64,000 nt of DNA, taken from Austropuccinia psidii (taxonomy: Eukaryota; Basidiomycota; Pucciniomycetes; Pucciniales; Sphaerophragmiaceae). How positions within the stretch are numbered: position 1 is the stretch's first letter; every line of letters starts with the position of its first letter. Below, piece by piece: positions 44,599 to 55,622 of the stretch. The position numbers and the translations under genes were made by a program. The notes beneath the pieces were generated by a model that saw only the letters and a program-made list of their open reading frames with translations, made no database searches and was not told the DNA's origin. Location: positions 13,998,564 through 14,062,563 of the forward strand of contig JALGQZ010000009.1 of assembly GCA_023105745.1 (NCBI GenBank), read 5' to 3'.

Positions 44599-44972
44599 GT
44601 GTACCACTTTCTGGTGCCCACTCAGAAAATCTGAAGTTTTTCTTCCTGTCTATTTCCATGAAATGGAAAGGAATTTTAGCTGCTACTTCAGGGTCATAAG
44701 CTGGGTTGCTTTTGACATTATCCAGTGGCCATCTGCTGAGGCCATCTGCCTTAGTATGACTTTTACCCTCTTTTTATATGATGGTCATATTCCCTCTATA
44801 CTCCTGGATGGCTATTTGCCACCTCAGCATGTGTCTAATAGTAGTCTCCATGTTCAGTAAAGACTTAAAGGCTGTGCAGTCTGTGTAGACTTCAAATACT
44901 GCACCCTCAAAATAATAATGGAGTTTCTCTAGAGCCCAGACTAAGCATAGACATTCTGTCTGGGTGAATATG
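44596..44972 (-). pseudogene. Ty3 Pol fragment: RNase H end and linker
   Basis: Minus-strand translation gives a chromovirus RNase H C-terminus: [18 protein letters not shown], a [15 protein letters not shown] segment, [16 protein letters not shown], then one stop, HTKADGLSRWPLDN and the linker down to FRFSEWAPES. Only this 125-codon piece is present. It is flanked on both sides by the same minisatellite, so it is a captured scrap rather than part of a surrounding element. It is close to but different from element 2. Confidence 0.85.
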
Positions 44973-44974
44973 AA

Positions 44975-45075
44975 GCCTTGAGATCATGGACAAGTGCAAG
45001 GATTTGTGTGCAAAGAGGAGCAAGGAGCCAGGACAAGCGTTAGTATTTGCATGTGAAGGACCAGGATACTGGGAA
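44975..45075. repeat. Minisatellite, second block
   Basis: Two units like those at 44263-44598 (ATCATGGACAAGTGCAAGGA; CCAGGACAAGCGTTAGTATT), on the other side of the Pol fragment. Confidence 0.55.
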
Positions 45076-45248
45076 TGCAAATGTTTTGAAATCCCTGTTT
45101 GTGACCATGAAGCATACAAGAATCATTGGGGGTAACTCCCAATTGCCAGGATGACCAGCTGGTCCCATTATTGACAACAAGTGAGAATAGCCTTAATAAC
45201 CTCATTATATGCCCATTTACGGTGGCATGACACCGTAAATGAGCCATT

Positions 45249-46540
45249 TCACCCCTTTGTCATTGGAGCCACTGGATCTCCAAAATTCAAACCCATCAAG
45301 ACCAGGTGTATACTGTACTGCACATTACCACATGCTCTGACTACCTGATGCATCCAAATCCCCTCCTTCTTGTAATTGAGATGAAATTGTATTACCATCC
45401 CTGCTGTGATAGACCACTCCCTTGCCAATCTCATAATAGCTGTGGCTTTTCCACCAGATTGTTCTTGCTAACCTCCTTGAGCATTGCACAGACATCCCCA
45501 CTAGGGTCATGCTTTAGTTGTCCTGTGCTGGATCAGTATAGTAAAATAATGTACTACTGGCCCACAATACCTGAATTAGCCCATGACATTTGGATAGATA
45601 AATCCAAAAATTCTCATTTGGGAAAATCAATTTTCCCCCTGTACAACACTTTGACGCATCTCTTTGAATTTGGACAGTCCACTTATCAACTTGAAGTCAC
45701 CATCCTGAAGCATACAACATGAGGTGAGTTTTTAAATCTGTTCATGGTGAAAGTGAGTGTGGAAGCAAAATTGGATGCCCCCTGATTTGTGGAAATATTG
45801 GCTTCATAGTTGATTTGATTGAAGGAGGGGACCACCAATGACTTGTAGCAAGTTTACATCTTTTGAAATAACTTATCCCCAAGATATTGTAAGGATTGAA
45901 CTAGAATGCAACCCACTGAGAAAGGATCTTCCCCTTGGTTCCATCATTCATCTTTTGCATCTTGAATTCTCCCAAGGCTTCTGTAAATCCCAAATTGTTT
46001 ATTCTTCATGCTATATTTGCGCCACTCAATAGCAAACATAAATCTCTCAAGTAATGCCCCATTTGTTGCAATTGGGTCTGTGAATTTCTTTTTGAAAAAT
46101 AAGAATTGTGATAATTCATCCCATTGATTGACCTCAACTTCACTCATTGTTGTGATTGGTCTGAATTCAACAAGGGAAATGAGTAATCCAGTTGAAGAGA
46201 AAATTTCCACATGGCCAAAGTGAATGAATTTGATCTGATTGATATCCACAGCCCTCCAAATTTCACTTAGGGCCATATTTTTGGGTGCTGGTATTGATAT
46301 CTGTGCTTTTGGTTGAGTGGAGGAAAAAAACTTATTCTTTCAGGTGGTTTTGGCCTCATTTGTCTTTTGGGATTTCCCACTATTCCCAAGTGGTTGAGGG
46401 ATCACTTTGTGTTGAAGCAGACAAGATATCAGATACTGCTTCCTCCCATTTGAAGCTAAGGCGTCTTGAATCCAGAATGGTTCCCAATGCCCAATGAGCT
46501 TTATTTGGCACACATCCTTGACTTCCCTGTTGGAGCCCAC
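45249..46540 (-). pseudogene. Tet-like 2OG-Fe(II) oxygenase, decayed
   Basis: Minus-strand pieces in order: N-terminal region (46540-46285), MALSEIWRAVDINQ to GRIQDAKDE (46276-45944), LVQSLQYLGDKLFQK and ASNFASTLTFTMNRFKNSPH (about 45900-45730), then FPNENFWIYLSKCHGLIQV, TDPAQDN and MTLVGMSVQCSRRLARTI (45650-45400). It resembles the rust 'Tet-like 2OG-Fe(II) oxygenase' family, many-copy proteins linked by others to KDZ transposons. The expected HxD after NSP is lost by a deletion (it reads NSPHVVC) and the later His appears as Tyr (LFYYTDP). At least four stops. Not functional. Confidence 0.65.
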
Positions 46541-46967
46541 ATGGCATTGGCTTGATCTAACCCAGCTAAAGCCAATGTTCTTCTATGGGGCCCAATGAGG
46601 GTGCCACACAAATGCTGACCCATATATATATATACACTGAGGATAAGTGAGCCACTCACATTTTCCTGCAAGTTCCCTTTTATGCTCCTTTCCTTTTTGT
46701 GTGAATGGCATGCTTGCACAGGAAAATGAAATGAAACCAAAGGATTAGTGACCATTGCGTGAATTACTAATTTCACCTTCACTTGATTTTGGTCAATTAA
46801 TGTTTTTTATTTTCCGCTAAAAAAGAAATATTACACCTGACTTTTGCAAATTGGAATTCTCAAGTAGCTGAACCTAATATAGTTCAGTGGATACTGCATT
46901 ATTCAATTTGATATATTGATGTTCCCATTCAATGAGTTTCAAATCCAGCCATGTGGAATATTGCAAG
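46541..46967. other. Unassigned DNA, left target flank of element 2
   Basis: Contains a short (TA)n run near 46621. It ends with GCAAG, the left copy of the element 2 target-site duplication. It continues at 57648. Confidence 0.4.
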
Positions 46968-49103
46968 TGTAAGGTTTGTCTATGAAACTCTTAATAATAG
47001 TAACAATATCGAGATTACTATGACTGTCCTCAGTAGAAAAATATAATATGACAAAATATTATAACCACAAATTAAATATAATTATTAAAATAATTATATT
47101 AAGAAACATAAATTTAATTAATATTATATAATATAATAATGACGAAAATATCAATAATTATAATAAACTATAATTATTATATTATTGTTATAGTCACTGA
47201 CAGTCATAACAATAGGAAGTGTAGGGATCTTAATGAGACAATTACATGTTGAAAATATAAATATTATTCCTAAATAAGAAATTATAACACACACTGTGTA
47301 GATATAATTCTTACAAAAAGATTCTATATAAAAAAACAAGTAATAGACAGAAAAATATAGAATTATACAGGAAACTTACTTATAATATATAATTAATACA
47401 ACAAGTCAAATACAACATTTATTATACGAAATAATTATGATAAGTTAAGAATGCGCCAAAAATAAATATTCTAAAAGATAAAACTTTTTATAATAAAAAT
47501 ATGATTTAAAGAGTTTTTCAGAGGAATTTTTGGATTTTAAGAGATATTTTAAGACAATAATTTTATAAAATAAAATATATTATTGTTGATTACAGCAATA
47601 ATCTAATTTCTATGATTTCAATTCTTTAATCAAAGATTTATAAAGAATAAACTACTTAAGAGATACTTTAATAATAAGATTTTATGTATTCTAAACCTTT
47701 AGCTGTTTAAATTTCTAATATAATCTGATTGGATTGAATTGATGGACAAAAACAGTGATTAATAGACTCTTCATATGTCTTCAGAGAAGCTCTCATAATT
47801 AATAATGGATATGGAGGGCGTGCTCAGGTCAACACTGAAGAACAATGCTTAAAAATAAGATTCTTGATTTAAGGTAACTTATTTTCAATTCTAATTTAAA
47901 GTTACTGGTGTTATTCTTAACTCCAAGTAGCTTTAATACTCATTTAAGTTAATTATCTTGCATTTTAATATAGGATAATTTTATCTATATTAAATTTAAG
48001 CACATGAACAACTTAAAAATGAAGTTTCAAGTCAAAATCTTTTAAACTCAATTTTTAATTAATGTTTAAATAATTATTAATTTTCTTTGAGTATAATTAA
48101 AAGAGTAATTTTCCAGGCTAATTATCAATAAAACCTGCCTATAAAAGATACTTAAAATTCAATTTTTACACAGATAACATTTGATTGTAAGCTGTGTGAA
48201 CCGTTCAAGCAAATCCATTAAGATTTGGTTTTTCATGAATTTTTGAAGTTATTGCTATTTTCCCACATAAAATAGGAATACACACTAAACCTTAACTTTT
48301 GATAAGGCTTTGATACTTGTAACTTTAAAGGCTTAAGATTATTTAAACTTTTTAAGCTTAATTAAGCTCCAAAAGCTCTCAAAACTTTAGTTTTAACTTG
48401 CATATTGGGATTTACCCTTTGGCAGCTTGAAATTCCTGTCCAAATTGGGATAAAACCAGCTTAACGTTAAGGTTGGATCAAAGTCTAATCTTAAAGTTTA
48501 AATAAGGTTGAAAATTCTCCAATACAGGTGGACAACCTTAATTGAATCCTTGCAGATCCAAAAAGCTGGGTACGCCAGCTCTGTTTGGTCTTTTTCCTTT
48601 GTCCCACTTTTTGCGTGAATTTTTCCCTTTTATTTATTTAAAGCCATACTATGGCCTTGAACACTTTTAAATTTATCTCATGCAGAATTTACATTATTTA
48701 TGGAAAATTCTTAGCCAATTCAGTAAATATGCACAACACCTCAATTTTAACTAAAACTTTAATAAGTTTTCATAAGCCTTATGCAAATTTAAATTCAAGC
48801 TTATTTAAGCTTAGAGTTGACAATTTTGAAAAAATGTTGAAAAGTTGAATTGGTATTGTGAGATTCTTAAATCTTCCAAGAACTTGAGAAATAAGCATTT
48901 TTGGGTATATCCTAGGTTATTTTTGGTTTAGAATCCAAAAATGACTTAATAATTATAACTTTGTTTATCCAAAAAAGGTTATACTTATTTTTTGTTATTT
49001 CTCATTTTAAATTCACCTGAAAGGTCTGTTCAAGACTAAATCAGCTGTATATAAGGTTATTTGTGGCCTTATGGGTATGTCATATATACTTCACAGGCTC
49101 ACA
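46968..49103 (-). repeat. 3' LTR of element 2 (type A)
   Basis: TGTAAGGTTTG ... GGCTCACA on the plus strand. Very AT-rich in the first 700 bp. No gene; ORFs such as 48651-48848 are incidental. Confidence 0.9.
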
Positions 49104-49121
49104 TTCACTACCACCAAAAAC
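49104..49121 (-). other. Degenerate polypurine tract of element 2
   Basis: Read on the minus strand: GGTGGTAGTGAA before the LTR start TGTGAGCC. It is weaker than the AGGGGGAGGGAA of the type B element, consistent with decay. Confidence 0.5.
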
Positions 49122-49229
49122 AATTTTACCACAATTTCCTTTTAGTAGTATACCCCCAAATAAACTGGGGGGGTATCATCCCCTGTCCAACCTCTCTACT
49201 TATACTTTTAAGTATGTAAAACACACAAT

Positions 49230-50800
49230 TCAGAAATATTTTTGAAGAATTGGTCTTCTCTCATGTCTGAATCTTCTGAGAAACTTTTGGGAATCAGGTA
49301 TCTTTTCTGCTACAATCCATTCATCTTCATGCTGTGGATTTTTGTACCTGACTAAGTATTTTATTTCATCTTTTCCCCTAAGTCTTCTTTCTTTTAAGAC
49401 TATCAGTACTTTCTTCTCTTCACTTTGATAAAGTGGAGGTACTTCTACAGGTGTTTAATTTCTTAAAGAAAATAATTCCTTATCACTTGAAGTGTAATGC
49501 TTTACTAGACTAACAGGAAAAGTTTGATGTTTGTTTTCCAATTCTCCTGAAATTTCTACCTGTACTGCATTTGTCCCATGAAGGGCTTTGATAATAAATG
49601 GTCCTGCAAAGGAATCTTTCAATTTCTTTGGACCTTTATTATTATTAAAGTTCAATGTTGAAATTAGTATTAAGTCCCCTACTTTGAATTGTGGGTTTTT
49701 ATGAATTTTATCCCATTTCTTTGTAGCATATTCAAAGGCATCATTCACGCTTTGTTTTGCATGATGCCTTACTTTATCAAGCAACAACTCAAAGCTTGAA
49801 GCAGTATAGCATTATTGCCTTTTGAAGAATGGAAAGAAGTTGTGTAGGCTAATTCCAATGCTGTTATAAGAGTAAACCACTCCTGGTTAAAGCCATCAGA
49901 ATCTTTAAGCTCCAGGCCATAAGCACAAAATCTCCTGATAATGTCCTCAAGTGTTTGAATCATTCTTTCTGCTAGCCCATCTGATTGCTGATGGTATGCT
50001 GTTGAGAATGATAGTTTTGTACCCAAAGGCTTATGTACATTAGACCATAAAGCTGATGTAAATCTTGGGTCTCTATCACTAATGATATTTTTAAAGAGAC
50101 CAGTATGGGATATGACTCTGTTCCAAATCAAAAGAGCTGTATTCATAGCTGTGTCATCTTTATGACATGGTAAAAATATTGGGGTTTTGCTATATCTGTT
50201 AACAATGACAAGGAATGCATTGTAGCTTTTATCATCTCCAGGTGGTAAGGCAGTTACCCAATCCTTATGAACCACTTCCCATGGGGTACTTGGTCCTTGG
50301 ATGTGAATGATTAATCCAAACCATTTACAAGTAGCTTTATTGGCTTTCTGGCATCTATTACAACTATCACAGTACTCAATGACATCTTTTCTCCAAGATG
50401 GCCACCAGGCAAATGTCTTACTTCTTTCCATTTTCTGTCTTCAGACAGATTTCCAGAATAAATTTTATCATGGAATTACAGTAGTTTAGTGTTGATCAAC
50501 ATTCTACTACATAATACCATGACAAATGTGTGTTTAGGCCTATGATATAAGATACCATCAAACAAATGAAATCTTCCATTGTCATAAGATGTTTTCAAAA
50601 TATCATCCAGGAAGTTAGCCAAGGATGAATCTTTGCAAACTTTGTCAAGTAGAGCAGTAAGAATATGAAAATTCTTATCTTTCTTATAGCTTTCTCTAAC
50701 TTATTCAATGAATTCTGTCCCTACATCTGTAATGTTAATTCCTTCAATTGAAATTTGGGTTTCTTCACTTGTAGGAACATAGGCAGGATTGTCAGGTGTA
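49230..50800 (-). pseudogene. Element 2 integrase and chromodomain
   Basis: Minus strand. The zinc finger has CDSCNRC but the upstream HH part is damaged (a stop and a His-to-Asn change near 50470). The core keeps all three acidic residues: Asp in VHKDWV, Asp in IISDRDPRF, Glu in SDGLAERM. After 49769 the frame shifts; 49787-49455 gives the C-terminal domain (FKVGDLILISTLNFNN ... GPFIIKALHG). One TAA (49455-49457) precedes a chromodomain, 49454-49230 (KVLIVLKERRLRG, YLVRYKN, DEWIVAEKIPDS, FLRRFRHERR). Chromodomains steer integration to modified histones in this lineage. Not expressible as one protein. Confidence 0.85.
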
Positions 50801-51239
50801 TTGGGTAATGATCATCTACTCAAGCCATCAGAATTCTTGTGAATATTTCCAGCTTTATGTACTATGGTCATATTGCCTCTATACTCCTGATTAGCAATCT
50901 GCCATCTTAACATGTGTCTGTTAGGAGTCTTCATGTTAAGAAGCAATTTTACTGCATTAAAATAAGTAATGAATTCAAACACACTACACCAAGATAATAA
51001 TGAAGCTTTTCCAGAGCCCAAACAAGGCAAAGGCACTCCATTTGGCTAGCTCCATCTCTGGCCTCAGTAGGTTTGATTTGTCTTGAGATAATACAAATTG
51101 GACCCTCATAAGGCTTGTCATTGACAATTTCAACTTGATGAAGAGCTGCACCTAGGCCTTCACCACATGCATCAATATACAGCTTGAAAGGAAGTTTCCA
51201 ATCTGGCATCAATAATAATGGTGCATCAGTCAAGGAATA
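50801..51239 (-). pseudogene. Element 2 RNase H domain
   Basis: Minus strand. [20 protein letters not shown] with the first Asp in [10 protein letters not shown], then [15 protein letters not shown], a frameshift at about 50990, then [19 protein letters not shown] and HKNSDGLSR, with the last acidic residue in DGLSR. The TDC segment is damaged (EFITYFNAV). Fragment order and spacing match a Ty3 RNase H. Confidence 0.8.
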
Positions 51240-52181
51240 CTTGATTTTTCATATGCTTGAATTCTTTCCTGTGTCATCTCAAATACAGTTTGTTGATCAC
51301 AAATTCTGTACAATGATTTGGCATGGATTGCAAAATATTTAAGGTGTTGTCTGTAATAACTGGCGAACCCTAAGAAAGACCTCATTTCTTTTTGTTCTGG
51401 GGTATTTGTTTCAGTAAAACTGCAGAAACCTTGTTTTTATCAAAAGCAAATCTCAGTCCTGATACTACATGTCCTAGAGCTTTCAGCTCATGAAACCCAA
51501 AATTACATTTTCAAGAGATATTTTCATGTTAAATTGAAGAATCTTCCTAATTACTAATGAAAGTCTCTCGCAATGCAATTTCCAGGTTTCTGGACAAATG
51601 ATAATGTCATCAATATCAATGATTAACCATCCCCCTGATAATTCATGTGGTAAAATTGTATTCATCATTCTTTGGTAATGAGAGGGTGAATTTTTAATAC
51701 TGAAAGGCATCCTCAAGTCTTCATAAATACCAAAATGAGCAATAATACTCAAACCTTTCCTAGCATGAGGTGTTAAAACAATCTGATGGAAAACTTTGAG
51801 AGCATCCATAAAAGTGATAAACTTTGCTTTGGATAATTGAGCTAAAGTCTCATGGATTCTAGTGATTGGATACCTGTCTGGAAAAGTGTAGGTAGTCAAT
51901 GCTCTAAATTCACCAGCCATCCTTGATTTATCATTATGTCAAGTAATGATTACAGGCATTGTGACTTCTACTTCTTGATTGTGCCCAACTTTTCTAACAA
52001 CTCCCAGTTTCACTAGCTCATTAATAAGACTTTCTAATGCTTCTCTAGCCCCAGGGATAGCTGGGTAAGGTGTTCTTCCTAATAGTGGAGGGTAAGGTCT
52101 TTCCACAATAAGCATAATGTCAATTTCATGGCCTTTGATATCCCCAAGTGGTTCATTATCAGAAGCAAAGGCCTCTCTGTA
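51240..52181 (-). pseudogene. Element 2 reverse transcriptase
   Basis: Minus strand. PYPPLLGRTPYPAIPGARE and NELVKLGVVRKVGHN, then stop/shift, then MAGEFRALTTYTFPDRYPI, FITFMDALKVFHQIVLTP, LRMPFSIKNSPSHYQRMM and the catalytic block reading IIDIDDIIICPE. The expected Tyr of the YIDD box is Asp (the two catalytic Asps remain). The connection to RNase H (51482-51240) is degraded. Typical chromovirus RT, non-functional here. Confidence 0.85.
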
Positions 52182-53018
52182 TTAAAATAAAATTTCAATA
52201 AGTTCTTCCTTCATTTCTAATGTTAATTCAGTACTAATTTGTGCTTCAATTAACTGATCTGACACAAATTTTTCTTTACTAACATTCTTGACTTGTCTAA
52301 TGAAAGTTATTTCTCTTTTTTCTGGAGTAAAAGCAAATTTTTGCCTTTTATTTTCCCCTATGGTGAAATATCTGTCTTTATGATTATTAATATCAATTCC
52401 ATAAATATTGAGATAATCATTTCCAATTATAAAGTGTTGTGAAGTAAAATTATTCATAACAACAAATTCAACTTTCAATCTGATACTTCCTGCAGGATAA
52501 GGGAATATTTTTGCTGCTTCAAAAATGCCAAAGGGGTGCATATCTTCGCTAGCACTGCTAAATTTTCTACCTTCAATTGGCATTAAGCTTTCTTTCCAAT
52601 TGGTATAAATCCTGTCAAGGTAATCTTTTCCAACGTAAGTGCAAAACGCACCTGAGTCAAGATGTAATTTGGCTTCTCTGTTGTTTATCACAATATTAGT
52701 GATACAAGATGCTCCAGCTGTATAACATTTACCTCCGGCAGGTTTGGTTCTCTGCATTTTAGCATCTTGCACATGTATGAGATCCATACACTCATCATTG
52801 TACTGTGGTAAGTGAGTATGTACTTCTGTGACTTCAAAGGAAACATTAATATCTTCTATACTAACTTCATCTGGTACTTCCTCCTCTTCAGAAGGCTCAG
52901 AATCACTGTCATTTAAAGATAAATTATTTTTTTCTTTTTTGTCTTCAACTTTATCCATTTCTATCTCATATTCTTGTCTTTTTAGGGAAAGTGTTTGCCA
53001 AATGAGATGTACTTGCAC
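52182..53018 (-). pseudogene. Element 2 protease with acidic linker
   Basis: Minus-strand ORF of 278 codons. The first 110 residues are acidic and unstructured (DSDSEPSEEEEVPDE). The protease has LDSGAFCTYVGKDYL (DSG catalytic triad in place of DTG) and later HFIIGNDYL. It cleaves Gag-Pol in an active element. It overlaps the Gag frame at 52966-53018, i.e. the normal Gag-to-Pol join is shifted in this copy. Confidence 0.8.
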
Positions 53019-54946
53019 ATTGATGACATTTCAAAGTAGCTTTGTCATGTGGTTTGTTGGGTTTTGGAATTGGTTTCCCATTGGTCTTGTTATCCACTGG
53101 GGGTTTATACCAATTCCTACCAATTTTTGTCCTAATTGTGATGTGTTCCATGGCATTGATATAATCTGCTATAGAGCTAGGCTCAATACATCTGCTTCTT
53201 ATAGCATGCTCAAGGTCACCACCACATTTTCTTAATATCCTTTTATGAATCATTGTTTCAGACCTATCAGGATGAAGAGCAGTTAATCTGTTTTTCTGTT
53301 TGAGAAACCAAGACACGGGCTTGTCCCTTTCAATATTAAAAATGGCTTCTTCAAAAAGAACTTTCCATCTTAAATCTCCAGGAATCATTTTCCCATTTGG
53401 AAATAATTTGTTCTTTCCACCAAGGCCAAGAATGTTTATCATGGTCTTGCCGCATTTTGTAATACCATTTCTTTTCTTATTTGGTAAACAGGGAGTGTAA
53501 TCTGGCACTTATGTATTCATCTGGTATTTGAAAGTCTTCTTCAAAAATTTCAATTGTTTTCATAAATTACATATGATTATATTCTCCTTCACCACTAAAG
53601 GTTGGCCATTACTCTAATCTTGGAATGTCTTTAAAATTACAGGCAGTCTCCACTTCTGCATTGCTTTAAATTGTATGATGTAAGTCATTATTCAAGTTTA
53701 GCACATTTTTGTCAGAAATTGGTGTGGACTGTCTTGTAAGATCATTATTAAGTGATATATCATTAATACTTGATTTGATATCCTCTTTCAATTCAAGTCT
53801 TGCTGCATTGTGGCCAGTTGAGTTTCCCAAGTTCTGAACTTGTATTCTTAATTCTTTCAACTGTCTAGTCCTAAAAGAAATAGAATTGTCATCTGGTTGA
53901 TTGAGTAAGGTAACTTTAGACTCAATTCTTGCACCAATTTGCCTCAAAGACAAGATGTTATCTTTATTCACACTTTCTAGACCAATTATGGTCTTTTGTG
54001 ACTCTTGTAATTGCAATATCTCTCTACCCAACTTATGTTGGATATACTCAAAACTATTAAGCTTTGCTAAAATTTCTTAATTACAAGTTTCAAAATGAGT
54101 TACAAGCCTTACAAGGTCTACTTCTCTGGAAATTATTGGTCCAATCTTTCCTCCTCCTTATTTTTGAATTCCATCAGAGCTCTTGCCATATTGAACACAT
54201 TGTCCATGGCTGTCTTCTCTTTCTTGGGAATTCTGTGATTCTGTGGGTAAGGCTTGTTCCACTTGGATTTTTCCTTTCCCCTTGCCTTTTGCTTGCCCTT
54301 CTGATTGCACTTTGGGGCTTTCTTGTCCTTGTTTGGAACTTGTGGAGGCAGAGTTCTGCTTGTGGAGGCTTGGGGAGCTTCCACTCGGCTTTTGTCCTTT
54401 CCTTTGGCCAACTTCTTCTTCTGGTCCTCTGACAACATGCTTTGGTTTTTCTACCAAGCTTTTATCTGTTGGACTTGTCCGTTGCAAGAAAAGGGTGTCC
54501 AACCCCTCAGAAGCTCTTCTTTCTTTTGTGGGCCCATGAACTTCTTCACTTGAAGATAAGAGTTCATTGTGCCTATCCAAAGACTTGGCAGAAGTTCCCA
54601 CTCCTCCTGCTTTTCCACCATAAACTAGTTCCTGTACTGAGACTGGTATATCTCTATGGCTGCCTATTGGAAATGATTCAGGTCTGACAACAGGAATAGC
54701 AGTTATGTCAGATTCTGGATTCTCAATAAGAGTGTCAAAGGTGTTGGCTAACCTTTGGGAACTGGTTGGAGTTCTGGCATCCTCCATTTGTGCCTCCTCT
54801 GGGCTGACATTCTTGTCTTCTGGATTTTTGACTTGAATGTCCTGGTCCAGATCCATTCGATTGGATGGAGTAATTGCTTCCACTTCTAGTAGGAGTAATT
54901 TTAAGTCAATTAAGTAAAAATGGACTAAGAAATGAATTGAATTCAC
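52966..54946 (-). pseudogene. Element 2 Gag
   Basis: Minus strand. The likely start is ATG 54856 (MDLDQDIQV). A Ser/Lys/Gln-rich N-terminal domain runs to a stop at 54158. A coiled-coil-like middle (54031-53666, GLESVNKDNILSLRQIGARI) follows, then several stops (53510-53665), then the capsid C-terminal region 53508-52966 (LRWKVLFEEAIFNIERDKP ... WFLKQKNRLTALHPD). The zinc knuckle reads C-HQ-C-ASTS-H-LANT-F, so its last Cys is lost. Plus-strand leucine-rich ORFs at 54064-54687 are shadows of this gene. Confidence 0.8.
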
Positions 54947-55622
54947 CTACTGGACCTTTAAAGGGTTCTTTGGTAATTAAACCCCTGGGTGCTGGGCTGG
55001 TTTGTATTTTAATACTAGACTCTGATGCCTCAGAGTCTGAAAAGCTTTCTCTGATGGATGACATTAAAGAAAAGTAAAATTATAAGCTATTTTATCCAAA
55101 AATCAAAATAACTTGTAAACTAAACTTATTGAATGAAGTTTTTTTACTGTAATTTATGGCAAATTACGTCAACATGAAGAAGAAATGTCTAAACATAAAA
55201 GAAAAAACGTCTAAACATAAAAGAAAAAATGTTTGTAATAAAGATTTTTAAATTTTTTATTTGATTTTATATTTTCTTTAAAGAAATAATAATTATGCAA
55301 TTAATAAGTTATTAATCAAAATTGTATCATTATTAACTTTATACTAGAATAGCTGAAAGAATAAATTTAAAGTCTGTGATTTTAAAGCCACCGGTTAGAC
55401 AAAATAAATTTTTTCCAACTCACTCAATATTATATTGTTTCAAACAATATTCTTAATAAAAAATAACTTTATTAATATCATAAAGATTATTTATGAGGGA
55501 TAAGTCCCAAAAAAGCCAATATTGAGATAAATATGGCAGTTTTATGTCAAAAAAAGTAAAATAAGGTCCAGAATATGATATATAACCCAAAAATTGATTA
55601 AAACTATGGCCAGGCTCCCAAA
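54947..55622. other. Element 2 leader, with primer-binding site
   Basis: AT-rich 5' untranslated leader. The PBS, TGGGAGCCTGGCC on the minus strand, lies at about 55608-55620, two bases inside the LTR border. Priming tRNA not assigned. Confidence 0.6.

Noticed and set aside
54064..54687. Leucine/cysteine-rich plus-strand ORFs
   Set aside because: Shadows of element 2 Gag.
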